A stretch of 30,955 nucleotides of DNA from Deltaproteobacteria bacterium (GTDB lineage Bacteria > Desulfobacterota_D > UBA1144 > Nemesobacterales > N074bin48): positions 1-30,955 of the forward strand of contig SMWS01000075.1 of NCBI GenBank assembly GCA_004356685.1. The letters are read 5' to 3'. Each line of letters opens with the position of its first letter. The stretch's first letter is position 1. The notes beneath the pieces are model-generated. The model saw nothing but the letters and a program-made list of their open reading frames with translations, did no database searches and was not told the origin of the DNA. Shown here piece by piece: positions 1-8,570 of this stretch. The position numbers and the translations under genes are program-made.

Positions 1-114
1 ATTTCTGAAGAAAAGAAAAACAATTCCTATCTATACATTCCTGTAGCTTCAATTGCACCTATGGTCTTACCTTATATTATTGAAGAAGTGGAATCTTATA
101 CAAATCCTGAGTAG
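1..114 (+). CDS. C-terminal end of an unidentified protein (5' truncated by window)
   Basis: An open frame enters from the left edge and ends at a TAG at 112-114. It gives 37 residues that start ISEEKKNN and end ESYTNPE, with a hydrophobic middle (YLYIPVASIAPMVLPYIIEE). I do not recognise the family and the fragment is too short to assign. It does not resemble the N-terminal half of pirin, although it lies in the same reading frame as the pirin-like ORF that follows 33 bases later. It may be the end of a separate intact gene or part of the decayed stretch that reaches to 571. Confidence 0.45.
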   Translation: MSEEKKNNSYLYIPVASIAPMVLPYIIEEVESYTNPE

Positions 115-147
115 AATGACGAAATACCTGATCTTGAAAATTAAATA

Positions 148-459
148 ATGGGGCAACAGACCTTAGTAATTCCAAATGGATATAATGCTATGATTTATTT
201 AATTAACGGTAGCATGAAACTTAAAAACTATGGAATCGTAGATGCTGAAAACCTGGCAGTTTTTGAAAGTGAAGGAGACGCCATATCCATGACTTTTGAA
301 AAGGAATCGCAATTTTTAATGCTCTGTGGAAAACCCATTAATGAAAAAGTAACTCAATATGGTCCTTATGTCATGAATACTCAAACAGAGATTTTAGAAG
401 CCATTCGCGATTATCAAATGGGTAAAATGGGTATATTAATTGAAGACAGCCTAAAATAA
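148..459 (+). pseudogene. Pirin C-terminal domain only (truncated pirin family gene)
   Basis: The 103 residues match the pirin C-terminal cupin (Pirin_C). Visible hallmarks are an IPNGYNAMIYLING strand, a GDAISMTF segment, LCGKPINEKVTQYGPYVMNT, and the closing DYQMGKMG. Full pirins are about 230-300 residues and carry the metal-binding histidines and glutamate in the N-terminal cupin, which is absent here. In-frame stops at 112-114 and 142-144 separate it from anything upstream, so the missing half is not nearby in frame. It could be expressed as a one-domain protein from the ATG at 148, but loss of the catalytic cupin suggests a remnant. A damaged TMEM175-like gene follows 7 bases later, which also points to local gene decay. 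Family assignment is strong; pseudogene status is an inference. Confidence 0.75.
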
Positions 460-466
460 GAGTATT

Positions 467-571
467 ATGAAAACGAACAGGTTAGAAGCTTTTAGTGATG
501 GCGTTATAGCTATTATTATCACAATTATGTGGGTTATACCCGATAAGCGAATAGAAAAAATTATAAAGTAA
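467..571 (+). pseudogene. TMEM175 (DUF1211) potassium channel gene with large internal in-frame deletion
   Basis: A 34-codon ORF starts MKTNRLEAFSDGVIAIIITI, which is the diagnostic start of bacterial TMEM175/DUF1211 channels (RxxxFSDGVxAIxxT motif of helix 1). It then jumps directly to MWVIPDKRIEKIIK, which resembles the last residues of the same family (typically ...ALMWLVPDRRIE...). Bacterial members are normally about 190-200 residues with six helices, so roughly 160 residues are missing while both ends and the reading frame are kept. The product would have one hydrophobic segment and could not form the channel. It ends 2 bases before the convergent batE stop codon, with no terminator visible between them. 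Recognition of the N-terminal motif is strong; identification of the C-terminal piece rests on my memory of the family. Confidence 0.75.
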
Positions 572-573
572 GT

Positions 574-1323
574 TTACAACTCCTTAATATCAGTGACAGG
601 AATCCATCCGTCTTTCCCGTCTACAATTACAATCCGTACCCATTCTGTATCCTGTGCAACAACTTGTACCTTTGTTCCTTCATGCAATATAAATGCTACT
701 TCACTTCCAAGATTAGGTTCACTTTTAATTTCGATGCTTTCAGCAAAAATAATAGCTGGGCGATCATTTTTAGTGTCACTAAATGTTGTGAAAGCCATTG
801 AAATAGATATCAATAAAAGAATTATCGAAATAAGAGAACTTGCAAAAAGTAACCGCTTTCTTGTTTCTGAAAACGAAAAATAATACAGAAGAAATAATAC
901 CACAAAACTTATAGAAAATACAACTGCTGCTAAAGCCCATTCATTATAATTAAATACACCTGAGAGAGTTTTATACCATTTAGTAAAAATAGATACAGGC
1001 AAGGGTTCAATATCGTCTACCATTGCGTTTTGAGCAAAAGCAAGGTTGTTTTTTACATCAGTATCATGGGGTGAAAGTTGAAGTGCTTTTTCATAATAAT
1101 AGATACTAGGACCAACACTGTTTAATTTGTAATGTGCATTCCCAAGATTAAAATACAAGGCTGAAGAGTGTTCATTTTTATCTATAATTTTCATCCAAAC
1201 TACTACTGCTTCTTGGTATTTTTCAGCTTTATACAAAGCTTTCCCCTCCTCAAATAGAGGTTCGTTTTGACAAAAATTTAAAGTTGTCAATAAAAAAATT
1301 ACCAGATACAGTATTTGTTTCAT
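574..1323 (-). CDS. batE: BatE, TPR and SH3 domain membrane protein of the aerotolerance operon
   Basis: The protein has 249 residues. It has an N-terminal signal-like segment (1-18), two or three TPR units at about 22-100 (for example ALYFNLGNAHYKLNSVGPSI), two transmembrane helices at about 128-150 and 158-180, and a bacterial SH3 domain at about 190-249 ending in DGWIPVTDIKEL. This architecture and its place as last gene after batD match BatE of the Bacteroides aerotolerance (bat) cluster. The start lies 14 bases after the batD stop, so the genes are probably co-transcribed. The SH3 domain would face the periplasm and may bind peptidoglycan or partner proteins. The molecular role of Bat proteins is not settled. 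The family is clear; the topology is inferred. Confidence 0.9.
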   Translation of the reverse strand: MKQILYLVIFLLTTLNFCQNEPLFEEGKALYKAEKYQEAVVVWMKIIDKNEHSSALYFNLGNAHYKLNSVGPSIYYYEKALQLSPHDTDVKNNLAFAQNAMVDDIEPLPVSIFTKWYKTLSGVFNYNEWALAAVVFSISFVVLFLLYYFSFSETRKRLLFASSLISIILLLISISMAFTTFSDTKNDRPAIIFAESIEIKSEPNLGSEVAFILHEGTKVQVVAQDTEWVRIVIVDGKDGWIPVTDIKEL

Positions 1324-1337
1324 CTATAATTTATAGG

Positions 1338-3113
1338 TTACCGGATTTGTTTGTCTATGCTGGCAATTACATTCACAGCTTTATTATAATCTTCATTTAT
1401 ACTAACATTTGATGTAGGTGTATAGCGTGCAAATTCACAACTTTTTAAAATACTTATAAAATCATCAATAATAACTCCTGCTACTTTTTTATCTGAAAGC
1501 AATTCAGAAATTCTTTCTTTTGAAAACTCGGTTGTTTCAATGTTGAGCTTTGCCTTCAAATAATTGTGTAATGCACGCTCCAGGGCCTCATAAAAAGTTG
1601 CCTTGTCTGTTATATTCTTTTTCGCATCAGATAAATATTTCTTTGCTAGTTTATTTGATTTCCGAAGCTTGTTCCCTTCTACATCATTTAATCTTTTATT
1701 TCGTTCTTTACCGGCGATAATAAACAACGGGATTAATAAAAATGGCGTTCCTAGCAAATACCAAAACAATGAAGATTTAAAAAAGGGCGCAGGATTTACA
1801 GGTTCTAATTTCCCTTCCAATTTTATATATTTAAATTGATCTATTGAAACCGTCGTGGATTTATTACTTCCACTAATATCATTTTCTGAATTTGATTGCT
1901 TTGGTTTTGGTCCCTTTTCAACATTAATTATTATTTCTTTCGAAGAAATCGTTTTATAGGTTTTGGAAACAACATCAAAATAAGAAAACGAAATAGGGCG
2001 AATGGGATAATTCCCTTTAAATTGTGGCACAACCGTATAGGTTTCAGTAACCGTTCCTTGCATTCCATCAAACGTAGTATTTATTTGATTGTCATGAATG
2101 GGTTCGTAAACTTCTAATGAACTGGGAAGATTTAATGAGGGTAAATCAAAAAGTTTTAAATTTCCTTTACCTGTTACCGTTACCTTTAATTCTAGAGATT
2201 CGTTAGCATTCAATGTTGTTTTATTAGTTTCAACTCTAAACTGAAAATCTCCCACAGCTCCTGTAAATTTATCGGGTCTCCCAATTGTTGGCAAGGGCTT
2301 TACAGTAATAATACGATTCCCTGCCGAAATCGTTTTATTAACATGAGACATAAGTCGACGACCAAATATATCTCGCCGATTACTCATCACATCTATGGGA
2401 ACATCTAAAGTAAGGGGTTCAATATTGAGTTTCCCTGTTTTTTGTGGATATAATACAGTTCTTCTTAAAATCACATACCGATAATCTTCTCCTTTATAAG
2501 TCCCTTCATAAATTTTAGAATCACCCCTATTGTCAATAGTCTGACTCCAAAAATCTGCATACTTAGGGGAGTCTATTTCGCGCCAACTTCTAGTAATACT
2601 TACGTTATGAGAAACATACAATTTATAAACAACTGTAATTGCTTCGTTTAAATATGGATTTGAGTTAGATAGTTCGGCTACAAGATGTACATTTTCACTA
2701 GCTACGTAATCTGCATCATTTTCATCTTTGGGTTTATCAACAGCTGAGGTTATGACTACATATATAGGAAGTGTTTTATAAATTTCTCCTTCAATCTCAA
2801 TGGTAGCTTGATTAATTTTAAATTTACCTTTTGATTTCGGAGATAAAAAATAAGAATAGGTCTTTGAGTAACTCCTTTTCCCATTGATATACGAATTACT
2901 AATCGATTGATTAGGCCCCCCTACTACACGAAATCCCTCGAAACTTGGTGGGTTAAAGTTGTCTCCATCTTGATTCATGATAAAGTCTACTCGTAATCGT
3001 TCGTTAATTCCTAGCTTTTTTTTACTCACTTTAGCCTCAAATTGAACTTGTGCCTGAGTAATTCCACAACTCAAAACGAAGAAAACTATATATATGAAAT
3101 TTTTTAACTTCAT
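1338..3113 (-). CDS. batD: BatD, oxygen-tolerance family membrane protein
   Basis: The protein has 591 residues. A signal peptide (1-21, ending ITQAQ) is followed by a long beta-rich periplasmic region with the typical BatD opening (FEAKVSKKKLGINERLRVDF, then a PPSFEGFRVVGGP segment). Repeated immunoglobulin-like stretches follow to about 420, then one transmembrane helix at about 447-468, and a basic helical cytoplasmic tail of about 120 residues (FYEALERALHNYLKAKL). It starts 4 bases after the batC stop. BatD is thought to be the large envelope-facing partner of the BatA/BatB VWA proteins. Length and order agree with the family (Pfam BatD). Substrate and function are not known. Confidence 0.92.
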   Translation of the reverse strand: MKLKNFIYIVFFVLSCGITQAQVQFEAKVSKKKLGINERLRVDFIMNQDGDNFNPPSFEGFRVVGGPNQSISNSYINGKRSYSKTYSYFLSPKSKGKFKINQATIEIEGEIYKTLPIYVVITSAVDKPKDENDADYVASENVHLVAELSNSNPYLNEAITVVYKLYVSHNVSITRSWREIDSPKYADFWSQTIDNRGDSKIYEGTYKGEDYRYVILRRTVLYPQKTGKLNIEPLTLDVPIDVMSNRRDIFGRRLMSHVNKTISAGNRIITVKPLPTIGRPDKFTGAVGDFQFRVETNKTTLNANESLELKVTVTGKGNLKLFDLPSLNLPSSLEVYEPIHDNQINTTFDGMQGTVTETYTVVPQFKGNYPIRPISFSYFDVVSKTYKTISSKEIIINVEKGPKPKQSNSENDISGSNKSTTVSIDQFKYIKLEGKLEPVNPAPFFKSSLFWYLLGTPFLLIPLFIIAGKERNKRLNDVEGNKLRKSNKLAKKYLSDAKKNITDKATFYEALERALHNYLKAKLNIETTEFSKERISELLSDKKVAGVIIDDFISILKSCEFARYTPTSNVSINEDYNKAVNVIASIDKQIR

Positions 3114-3117
3114 TGAA

Positions 3118-3978
3118 TTACCAATCCTTACTGTTCTTTATTCTTATTCCTTTTTGTTTTTCAGCATTGATTTTATCCTGAACTTTCTTTTCTTCATTAT
3201 TCATCGCTTCCAATAAATTTTTTATTTGCTGAGTTGAAAGTTTACCGGGAACAGGTTGCTTTCGATCTTTCTTTTCTTCTTTAGGTTGCTCGGGATTTCC
3301 TTTATCCTCCTTTTCATCTCCTTCCTTTTTATCATCCTTTTCATTTCCCTTATCCTTATCTTCTTTTTCATTTCCATCATCACCTTCTTTATTATCCTTG
3401 TTATCTTTTTTGTCTTTATTATTTTGATTTTCTTTGTTATCCTTATCTTTGTTATCCTCGTCATCGCCCCCTTTTTTTTGTTCTTCTTCAAGCATTTTTT
3501 TAGCTAAAGCTAAATTGTATCGTGTTTCATCATCTGTTGGGTTGTTTCGTAAAGCATTTTTATAAGTTTCAACAGCTTCTTTATATTTTTTGTCATTCAT
3601 AAAAGTGTTTCCTAAATTGTGGAAGGCTTTATGTTTTTCTGTTTTATTAGAGGCAACCGAGGCGGCTTGTAAAAAACGTTGCATTGCATTAGCATTCATT
3701 TCTTTATTGTAATAAGCTGTGCCTAAATTATATTTGCCGATTTCATCTTTTGGATTCAGTGAAATGGCCTTTCTGTAATCAGCTTCAGCTAATGGGAAGT
3801 TACCATTCTTCATTTCGAGGCCGGCATCACTTAATAATTTTTTGGATTCAATAATATCCCTATCCTCTTTTTCCTGAGCTATTACCGAAACTAAAGATGA
3901 AAACGTTAAAATAAAGACTGATAGTAGTTTTAATTTTTTGTATCCTTCAGAATAAAATATGTTATTATTAATCCTCAT
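3118..3978 (-). CDS. batC: BatC, TPR protein with long charged C-terminal linker
   Basis: The protein has 286 residues. The N-terminus has an unusually long polar lead (MRINNNIFYSEGYKKLK) before a hydrophobic signal segment that ends near SVIAQ at 31-35. TPR units cover about 47-160 (FPLAEADYRKAISLNPKDE; KYKEAVETYKNALRNNPTDD). Residues 161-245 are almost entirely K, D, E, N and G, and the last 40 residues return to a predicted helix. The start overlaps the 3' end of batB by 11 bases, so translation is probably coupled. No later Met exists before the signal segment, so this start is kept. BatB and BatC fused or adjacent TPR partners are usual in the family. The charged linker makes the plus strand strongly pyrimidine-rich between about 3250 and 3490. 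Confidence 0.9.
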   Translation of the reverse strand: MRINNNIFYSEGYKKLKLLSVFILTFSSLVSVIAQEKEDRDIIESKKLLSDAGLEMKNGNFPLAEADYRKAISLNPKDEIGKYNLGTAYYNKEMNANAMQRFLQAASVASNKTEKHKAFHNLGNTFMNDKKYKEAVETYKNALRNNPTDDETRYNLALAKKMLEEEQKKGGDDEDNKDKDNKENQNNKDKKDNKDNKEGDDGNEKEDKDKGNEKDDKKEGDEKEDKGNPEQPKEEKKDRKQPVPGKLSTQQIKNLLEAMNNEEKKVQDKINAEKQKGIRIKNSKDW

Positions 3979-5002
3979 TAAACAAATTTAATTTTTTCAA
4001 CCATGCTGTTTTTCTTTCCAATAAAAGAACATCCAAGACTAACAAAAATAATGCGCCAGCAAGAAACCATTGAAACTGATCATTAAAATCGGTGAATTGC
4101 TTGGCTTCAAATTCTTTTTTGTCCATCCCGTTTAAAATAGCCGTTACAGTTTCTACAACCTCTGCGGTATTTGTGCCATCTATATATTCTCCATTGGCTA
4201 CTTCAGAGATCTCTTTTAAAGTCCCTACATTTAAACGAGTAATTATCTGTTCATTATTTTTATCTCGCTTATAATGCTGTAAAATTCCGTTTCGTTTTAT
4301 AGGTATAAGAGCTCCTTGCTCGGTACCTACGCCAATAGTGAAAATACGAATGCCCTGGTTAGATGCTTGCTTGGCTAGGGCTGAAACATTACCTTCATGA
4401 TCTTCCCCATCCGATATTATAAACAACACCCTGTTTACTTGTTCCTCATCATTATAATAAGTTTGTGCCATTTCTATAGCCTCACTAATAGCAGTTCCCT
4501 GAGATGAAACCATATCGGTATTCATGCTGTTTAAAAATAGTTTCGCCGATGAAAAATCTGTAGTAATGGGTACTTGTGGAAAAGCACTCCCTGCATATCC
4601 AATAATACCAATACGATCTCCTGATAAACTATTTATTATCTGTGTTACCAACTGCTTGGATTTTTCCATACGATTAGGAGCAATGTCTTCGGCTAACATA
4701 CTTTTTGAAACATCCAATGCAAAAACCACGTCAACCCCTTCTCTTTTTATTGTTTCTATCTTTGTCCCTATCTTAGGATTTACAAGTGCAATACTTAAAC
4801 AGGCTAAAGACAGTGATACCACAAAAACTTTTAGAATTAACTTAAATAATGATCGATTAGGACTTAATTTTTTAAATGATTTAGCATCTGAAAAACGCTT
4901 TTGAGTCTGCTTTTTCCAAATTAATACCCATAACAAAAGCAATGCTATCACAATAATGGTGAAAAGCAAATAAAAGTATATGGGTTTTTCTAATTGATAC
5001 AT
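3968..5002 (-). CDS. batB: BatB, VWA domain membrane protein
   Basis: The protein has 344 residues. Two transmembrane helices lie near the N-terminus (about 9-29 and 53-75), then a von Willebrand factor A domain at about 90-290, and a last helix at about 311-330. The metal-ion-dependent adhesion site is intact: DVSKS at 97-101, Thr170 in SSQGT, and Asp198 in IISDGEDHEG. The VWA domain would sit between membrane segments in the same layout as BatA. It is adjacent to batA (16 bases) and overlaps batC. An intact MIDAS suggests divalent-metal-dependent protein binding controlled by the MoxR ATPase encoded first in the cluster, as known for MoxR/VWA pairs in general. Confidence 0.93.
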   Translation of the reverse strand: MYQLEKPIYFYLLFTIIVIALLLLWVLIWKKQTQKRFSDAKSFKKLSPNRSLFKLILKVFVVSLSLACLSIALVNPKIGTKIETIKREGVDVVFALDVSKSMLAEDIAPNRMEKSKQLVTQIINSLSGDRIGIIGYAGSAFPQVPITTDFSSAKLFLNSMNTDMVSSQGTAISEAIEMAQTYYNDEEQVNRVLFIISDGEDHEGNVSALAKQASNQGIRIFTIGVGTEQGALIPIKRNGILQHYKRDKNNEQIITRLNVGTLKEISEVANGEYIDGTNTAEVVETVTAILNGMDKKEFEAKQFTDFNDQFQWFLAGALFLLVLDVLLLERKTAWLKKLNLFNED

Positions 5003-5018
5003 TAATATTTCTTAATCA

Positions 5019-6023
5019 TTAAACAAAACTTCTAAACACTGTAAATCTCAATATAATTTCTAACATTAATAACCCAAAGGCAATTAACACTAAGGGTCTA
5101 TATTTTTCATCGAAAGTTTTAAACTTGATTTCCTCTATTTCTGTTTTTTCCAGTTTATTTATTTCTTCATATATCTCTGCTAACTTAGTGTTACTGGTAG
5201 CTCTGAAATATTTCCCGCCAGTAGTTTTAGCAATATCTTTTAATAATTCTTCATCGATTTCAACTTGTACTTTTCCGTATTGGAAACTACCGTCATTTCT
5301 TATACCGATTGGAGATAAAGCCATTCCATTAGTTCCTAAACCAATAGTATACACTTTTATACCAAACTCTACTGCCAATTCACTTGCAATTTTAGGATCT
5401 ATAAAGCCTGAATTGTTTACCCCATCAGTTAATAATATTATTACTTTTCCTTTTGCACGGCTATCTTTAAGTCGGTTTACAGAAGTAGCAAGTCCCATTC
5501 CAATTGCAGTACCCCCTTCGATGATGGTGTTGTACTTTATACCCTTAAGGGAAGATAATACAATAGTTTTATCGCTGGTTAAAGGTGTTTTGGTATAGCT
5601 TTCTCCAGCATATTCTACCAAGCCTATACGGTCGTTTGGGCGTGCATTAATAAATCGTGCTGCAACTGCTTTTAATGCTTCCAGCCTATTGGGTTTTAAA
5701 TCTCTAGCCAACATACTTGCAGAAACATCTATAGTGATTATAATATCGATTCCTTTTGTTGTTTTGATTCGTGTAGATTCATCAACTGTCCGGGGTCGTG
5801 CCAATGCCATAATAACTAAAGTCAAAGCCAACAACCGAAACACAAACAATCCTGAGCGTAATTTTGCCAACCAGTTTTTAGGGGTTTTAAACCCTTTTAA
5901 ACTCGATATTTTCAAGATCGCCGTTTGCTGCTTCCTCTTCCATAGATACCATAGAATAATAGCTGGGAGTAATGCTAACAACCAGAATAACTGTGGATTT
6001 ACAAATTCGAAATTATCAAACAT
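5019..6023 (-). CDS. batA: BatA, VWA domain membrane protein
   Basis: The protein has 334 residues. The N-terminal helices (about 11-27 and 58-75) contain the usual FVNPQLFWLLALLP start and the ALARPRT exit motif. The VWA domain has a complete MIDAS: DVSAS at 99-103, Thr172 in the EGGTAIG loop (position approximate), and Asp200 in LLTDGVNNSG. A C-terminal helix lies at about 312-330. It is a paralogue of the downstream batB, as in other Bacteroidota. Its ATG overlaps the stop of the preceding two-helix protein by one base at 6023, which implies translational coupling. It is likely a metal-dependent interaction module in the inner membrane with the VWA domain outside the cytoplasm; the partner is not known. 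Confidence 0.93.
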   Translation of the reverse strand: MFDNFEFVNPQLFWLLALLPAIILWYLWKRKQQTAILKISSLKGFKTPKNWLAKLRSGLFVFRLLALTLVIMALARPRTVDESTRIKTTKGIDIIITIDVSASMLARDLKPNRLEALKAVAARFINARPNDRIGLVEYAGESYTKTPLTSDKTIVLSSLKGIKYNTIIEGGTAIGMGLATSVNRLKDSRAKGKVIILLTDGVNNSGFIDPKIASELAVEFGIKVYTIGLGTNGMALSPIGIRNDGSFQYGKVQVEIDEELLKDIAKTTGGKYFRATSNTKLAEIYEEINKLEKTEIEEIKFKTFDEKYRPLVLIAFGLLMLEIILRFTVFRSFV

Positions 6024-7675
6024 TAGTTTTGTTGTATTACTTCTAATTCTATAGAATTAATTATTCGTTTTTTTATGTCTTCGGAAAAACGACCTTCATT
6101 TTGATAAACAACTAATACTTCCTGTAACCCGTTTTGTTGAGCAAAAATCAATAACTCATAATCCCGGGGGTTTTTAAGTACTTTATTGTCTGAAACCTGA
6201 ATATAAAACCTGCCAAAAGCTTTAATTCCTTTGATTCCCTTTTCTGTTTCAAATTCTTCTCGTTTTACTATCATGTTTTTTGCCCCTTCATTTTCTAGTT
6301 TTGATAAAGCTTCATCTAGAGCGGTCTCCAATACAAAATCTTGTTCTTGGTTAAATTGTGTCGTACTAACTTTAATGAACAATTGCTCTCTAATATTCCC
6401 ATAGGTAAAAAGGTTTTTATCTTTAATTACAGCGTTTGAAGATTTGAAATTTTCCATTTCAGTGCGTATCAACACTTGGGGTGTTTCAATAATAACCGAT
6501 GGATTACCATACTCACTTTTTATCCAACGCCCCTCTGCAAGATCTCTGTTGGAGTTACCTAAAACTTTGTCTTTTAAGTTGTCGAATCCTTCAATACTGC
6601 CATATAAAATTCCTGACATAATTATTGCAATAAAAACTCCAAGAATTACTTTAATACGTTGTTTTTTTAATTTTTTTATTCGCAATTTTTCTAAATATTG
6701 TTCGTTTTTTAGCAGCTCCTCCTTTGTCAATTCAGGAATAATTTCTTTGGTTTCATCTAATATTTCTCCAATAACTCCTCTATCTGCTTGTGCCTGCCCT
6801 GTCTGTTCCTTCATTTTGGCAAACTTAATTAAGTCGGCACGTTTAAGAATTTTGTCTAACTTTTTTATTGTTCCTGAATCGAATTCAAAATGGCCAGCAT
6901 CCTTGTGTAGCTTTAACCGAACTATTAATTCTTCGCTTGTACTTTCCAGAGCGGTATCATCAACTTCTCGGTGTAAATAACGTTTTATTATTTCTGTAAG
7001 AGAAGAGTAATATTCTTTAGACTTCTCTTCAATTAGAAGATGAGATTCGTCTAACAGTTTTAATGCTACAATAGCCTCCTCATAAGGGGGTAATTGTTGT
7101 TCAGTTTCTTCTTTTTTCTTTTTTCTTCGGAAGAAAATATACATTCCAATACCCAATAATATAAGGAGAGGAATAATCCAATACAACACATTTTGAAAAT
7201 CGAAAGGAGGACGTTTTACTTCTAAGGCCGGTTTAATATTGTACATTTTTTGCTTAGTAGTATCCACTAAAACATCGGCAACTTCAACCAGCACCGAATC
7301 GGTATCATAAGGTTTATTATTAATGACAACACGTTGCCTCGGAATGGTATAGGAGCCGGAATCGAATTGTGTAAGCCAGTATTTTTTAATGAGCTTGTAT
7401 TTTGTCTGCTCAAAAATAGTATCTACTTTATAAGATTCTATCATTTCCAAAGGAGAAAATGATTGCCCTTCAGGAAATAATACCAAATCTGTTGTATCTG
7501 CCATTACTTGAATGGTATATTGAATTTCTTCTCCTATTTTAATTTGAGTGGTATCAACATAGGATGTTACCTGCGCAAAATTGATTGCAACCTGTAGAAA
7601 CACAATAAACAGAATGAGATTCCTCACAATTGTTTGGAATTTCTTATAAATTTTATTTGGTCTGTTATTTCCCAT
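6023..7675 (-). CDS. Two-helix membrane protein of the moxR-bat cluster (DUF4381/BatD-like)
   Basis: The protein has 550 residues. A basic N-terminus and hydrophobic signal segment (about 18-35) are followed by a short periplasmic beta-rich domain (36-150, TQIKIGEEIQYTIQV, BatD-like). Helix one is at 163-182, followed by a Lys-rich stop, then a helical cytoplasmic domain at about 195-310 (SSLTEIIKRYLHREVDDTALESTSEEL; RADLIKFAKM) that resembles the DUF4381 family. A basic coiled stretch leads to helix two at 342-361, and a C-terminal domain of about 180 residues follows. This gene sits in the same place, between DUF58 and batA, in other Bacteroidota. The last domain (SVIIETPQVLIRTEM..., KGIKAFGRFYIQ) is unrecognised. 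Membership of the cluster is firm; the individual function is unknown. Confidence 0.8.
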   Translation of the reverse strand: MGNNRPNKIYKKFQTIVRNLILFIVFLQVAINFAQVTSYVDTTQIKIGEEIQYTIQVMADTTDLVLFPEGQSFSPLEMIESYKVDTIFEQTKYKLIKKYWLTQFDSGSYTIPRQRVVINNKPYDTDSVLVEVADVLVDTTKQKMYNIKPALEVKRPPFDFQNVLYWIIPLLILLGIGMYIFFRRKKKKEETEQQLPPYEEAIVALKLLDESHLLIEEKSKEYYSSLTEIIKRYLHREVDDTALESTSEELIVRLKLHKDAGHFEFDSGTIKKLDKILKRADLIKFAKMKEQTGQAQADRGVIGEILDETKEIIPELTKEELLKNEQYLEKLRIKKLKKQRIKVILGVFIAIIMSGILYGSIEGFDNLKDKVLGNSNRDLAEGRWIKSEYGNPSVIIETPQVLIRTEMENFKSSNAVIKDKNLFTYGNIREQLFIKVSTTQFNQEQDFVLETALDEALSKLENEGAKNMIVKREEFETEKGIKGIKAFGRFYIQVSDNKVLKNPRDYELLIFAQQNGLQEVLVVYQNEGRFSEDIKKRIINSIELEVIQQN

Positions 7676-7692
7676 CCAATTTCTTAATTCTT

Positions 7693-8559
7693 TTACCCTC
7701 TTCTTTTAAAATAACCCAATAATTTTTTTACATAGCTTTCATCTATTCTACAGCTAATTGTCCCTGCACCACTTTTTTTAAATGATTCTAAAAAATAATC
7801 AGCTCGTCCCAGGTAATGCGTCTTGTAATGATTCCTCACTTTTTTTGAAGAAGTATTTACAAAAAATTGCTCCCCGGTTTCCTGATCCTGCATTTGTACT
7901 ACACCAAGATTAGGAATTTGTTCTTCCTGTTTATCATAAACTCTTATTCCGGTTACGTCATGTTTTCCTGAAACAATTTTTAAAGTATCTCTGTACGAAT
8001 CGGTTATAAAGTCAGAAAGCAAAAAAACAATGGCTTTTTTCTTTATTACATTCGAAAAATATTTCAAGACCATTGCAATATCTGTTTTTTTACTGCTGGG
8101 TGTGAACTCAAGAAGCTCTCTTATAATGAGCAATACATGTGATTTGCCTTTTTTTGGGGGGATGAAAAGTTCTATTTCATCCGAAAATAGAATTAAACCA
8201 ATTTTATCGTTATTTTGAAGTGCCGAAAATGCAAGTGTTGCTGCAATTTCGGTTACAATCTCATTTTTAAATTGACTTTCTGTTCCAAAAAACTCAGAAC
8301 CACTAATATCGACCAGAAGCATTAATGTAAGTTCTCGTTCTTCCTCAAAGACCTTAATATAGGGTTCATTATAACGAGCTGTTACGTTCCAGTCTATACT
8401 TCGCACATCATCTCCAAACTGATATTGGCGTACTTCACTAAAGGTCATTCCGCGACCCTTAAATGTGCTGTGATACTCGCCTCCGAACATATGATCGCTT
8501 AAACGACGCGTTTTAATTTCGATTTTACGCACTTTTTTAAGAAGTTCTTTGGTATCCAT
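7693..8559 (-). CDS. DUF58 domain protein (VWA-like MoxR partner)
   Basis: The protein has 288 residues and no transmembrane segment, so it is cytoplasmic. The diagnostic DUF58 block GRGMTFSEVRQYQFGDD followed by VRSIDWNVTAR is at 36-62. It continues into a VWA-like fold with a MIDAS-type DISGS at 84-88 and a FLLSDF strand. DUF58 proteins are almost always encoded next to moxR and are presumed to be a substrate or adaptor of the MoxR ATPase. It is separated from moxR by 108 bases, the longest gap in the cluster; that gap holds a long-range inverted repeat. The next gene starts 17 bases after this stop. Confidence 0.92.
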   Translation of the reverse strand: MDTKELLKKVRKIEIKTRRLSDHMFGGEYHSTFKGRGMTFSEVRQYQFGDDVRSIDWNVTARYNEPYIKVFEEERELTLMLLVDISGSEFFGTESQFKNEIVTEIAATLAFSALQNNDKIGLILFSDEIELFIPPKKGKSHVLLIIRELLEFTPSSKKTDIAMVLKYFSNVIKKKAIVFLLSDFITDSYRDTLKIVSGKHDVTGIRVYDKQEEQIPNLGVVQMQDQETGEQFFVNTSSKKVRNHYKTHYLGRADYFLESFKKSGAGTISCRIDESYVKKLLGYFKRRG

Positions 8560-8570
8560 TTTTTAAAATA

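Noticed and set aside
3222..3507. Open frames on both strands across the batC linker, one Lys-rich and one Phe/Ile-rich
   Set aside because: They are other-frame readings of the repetitive K/D/E/N codons of batC and have no start context or family features.
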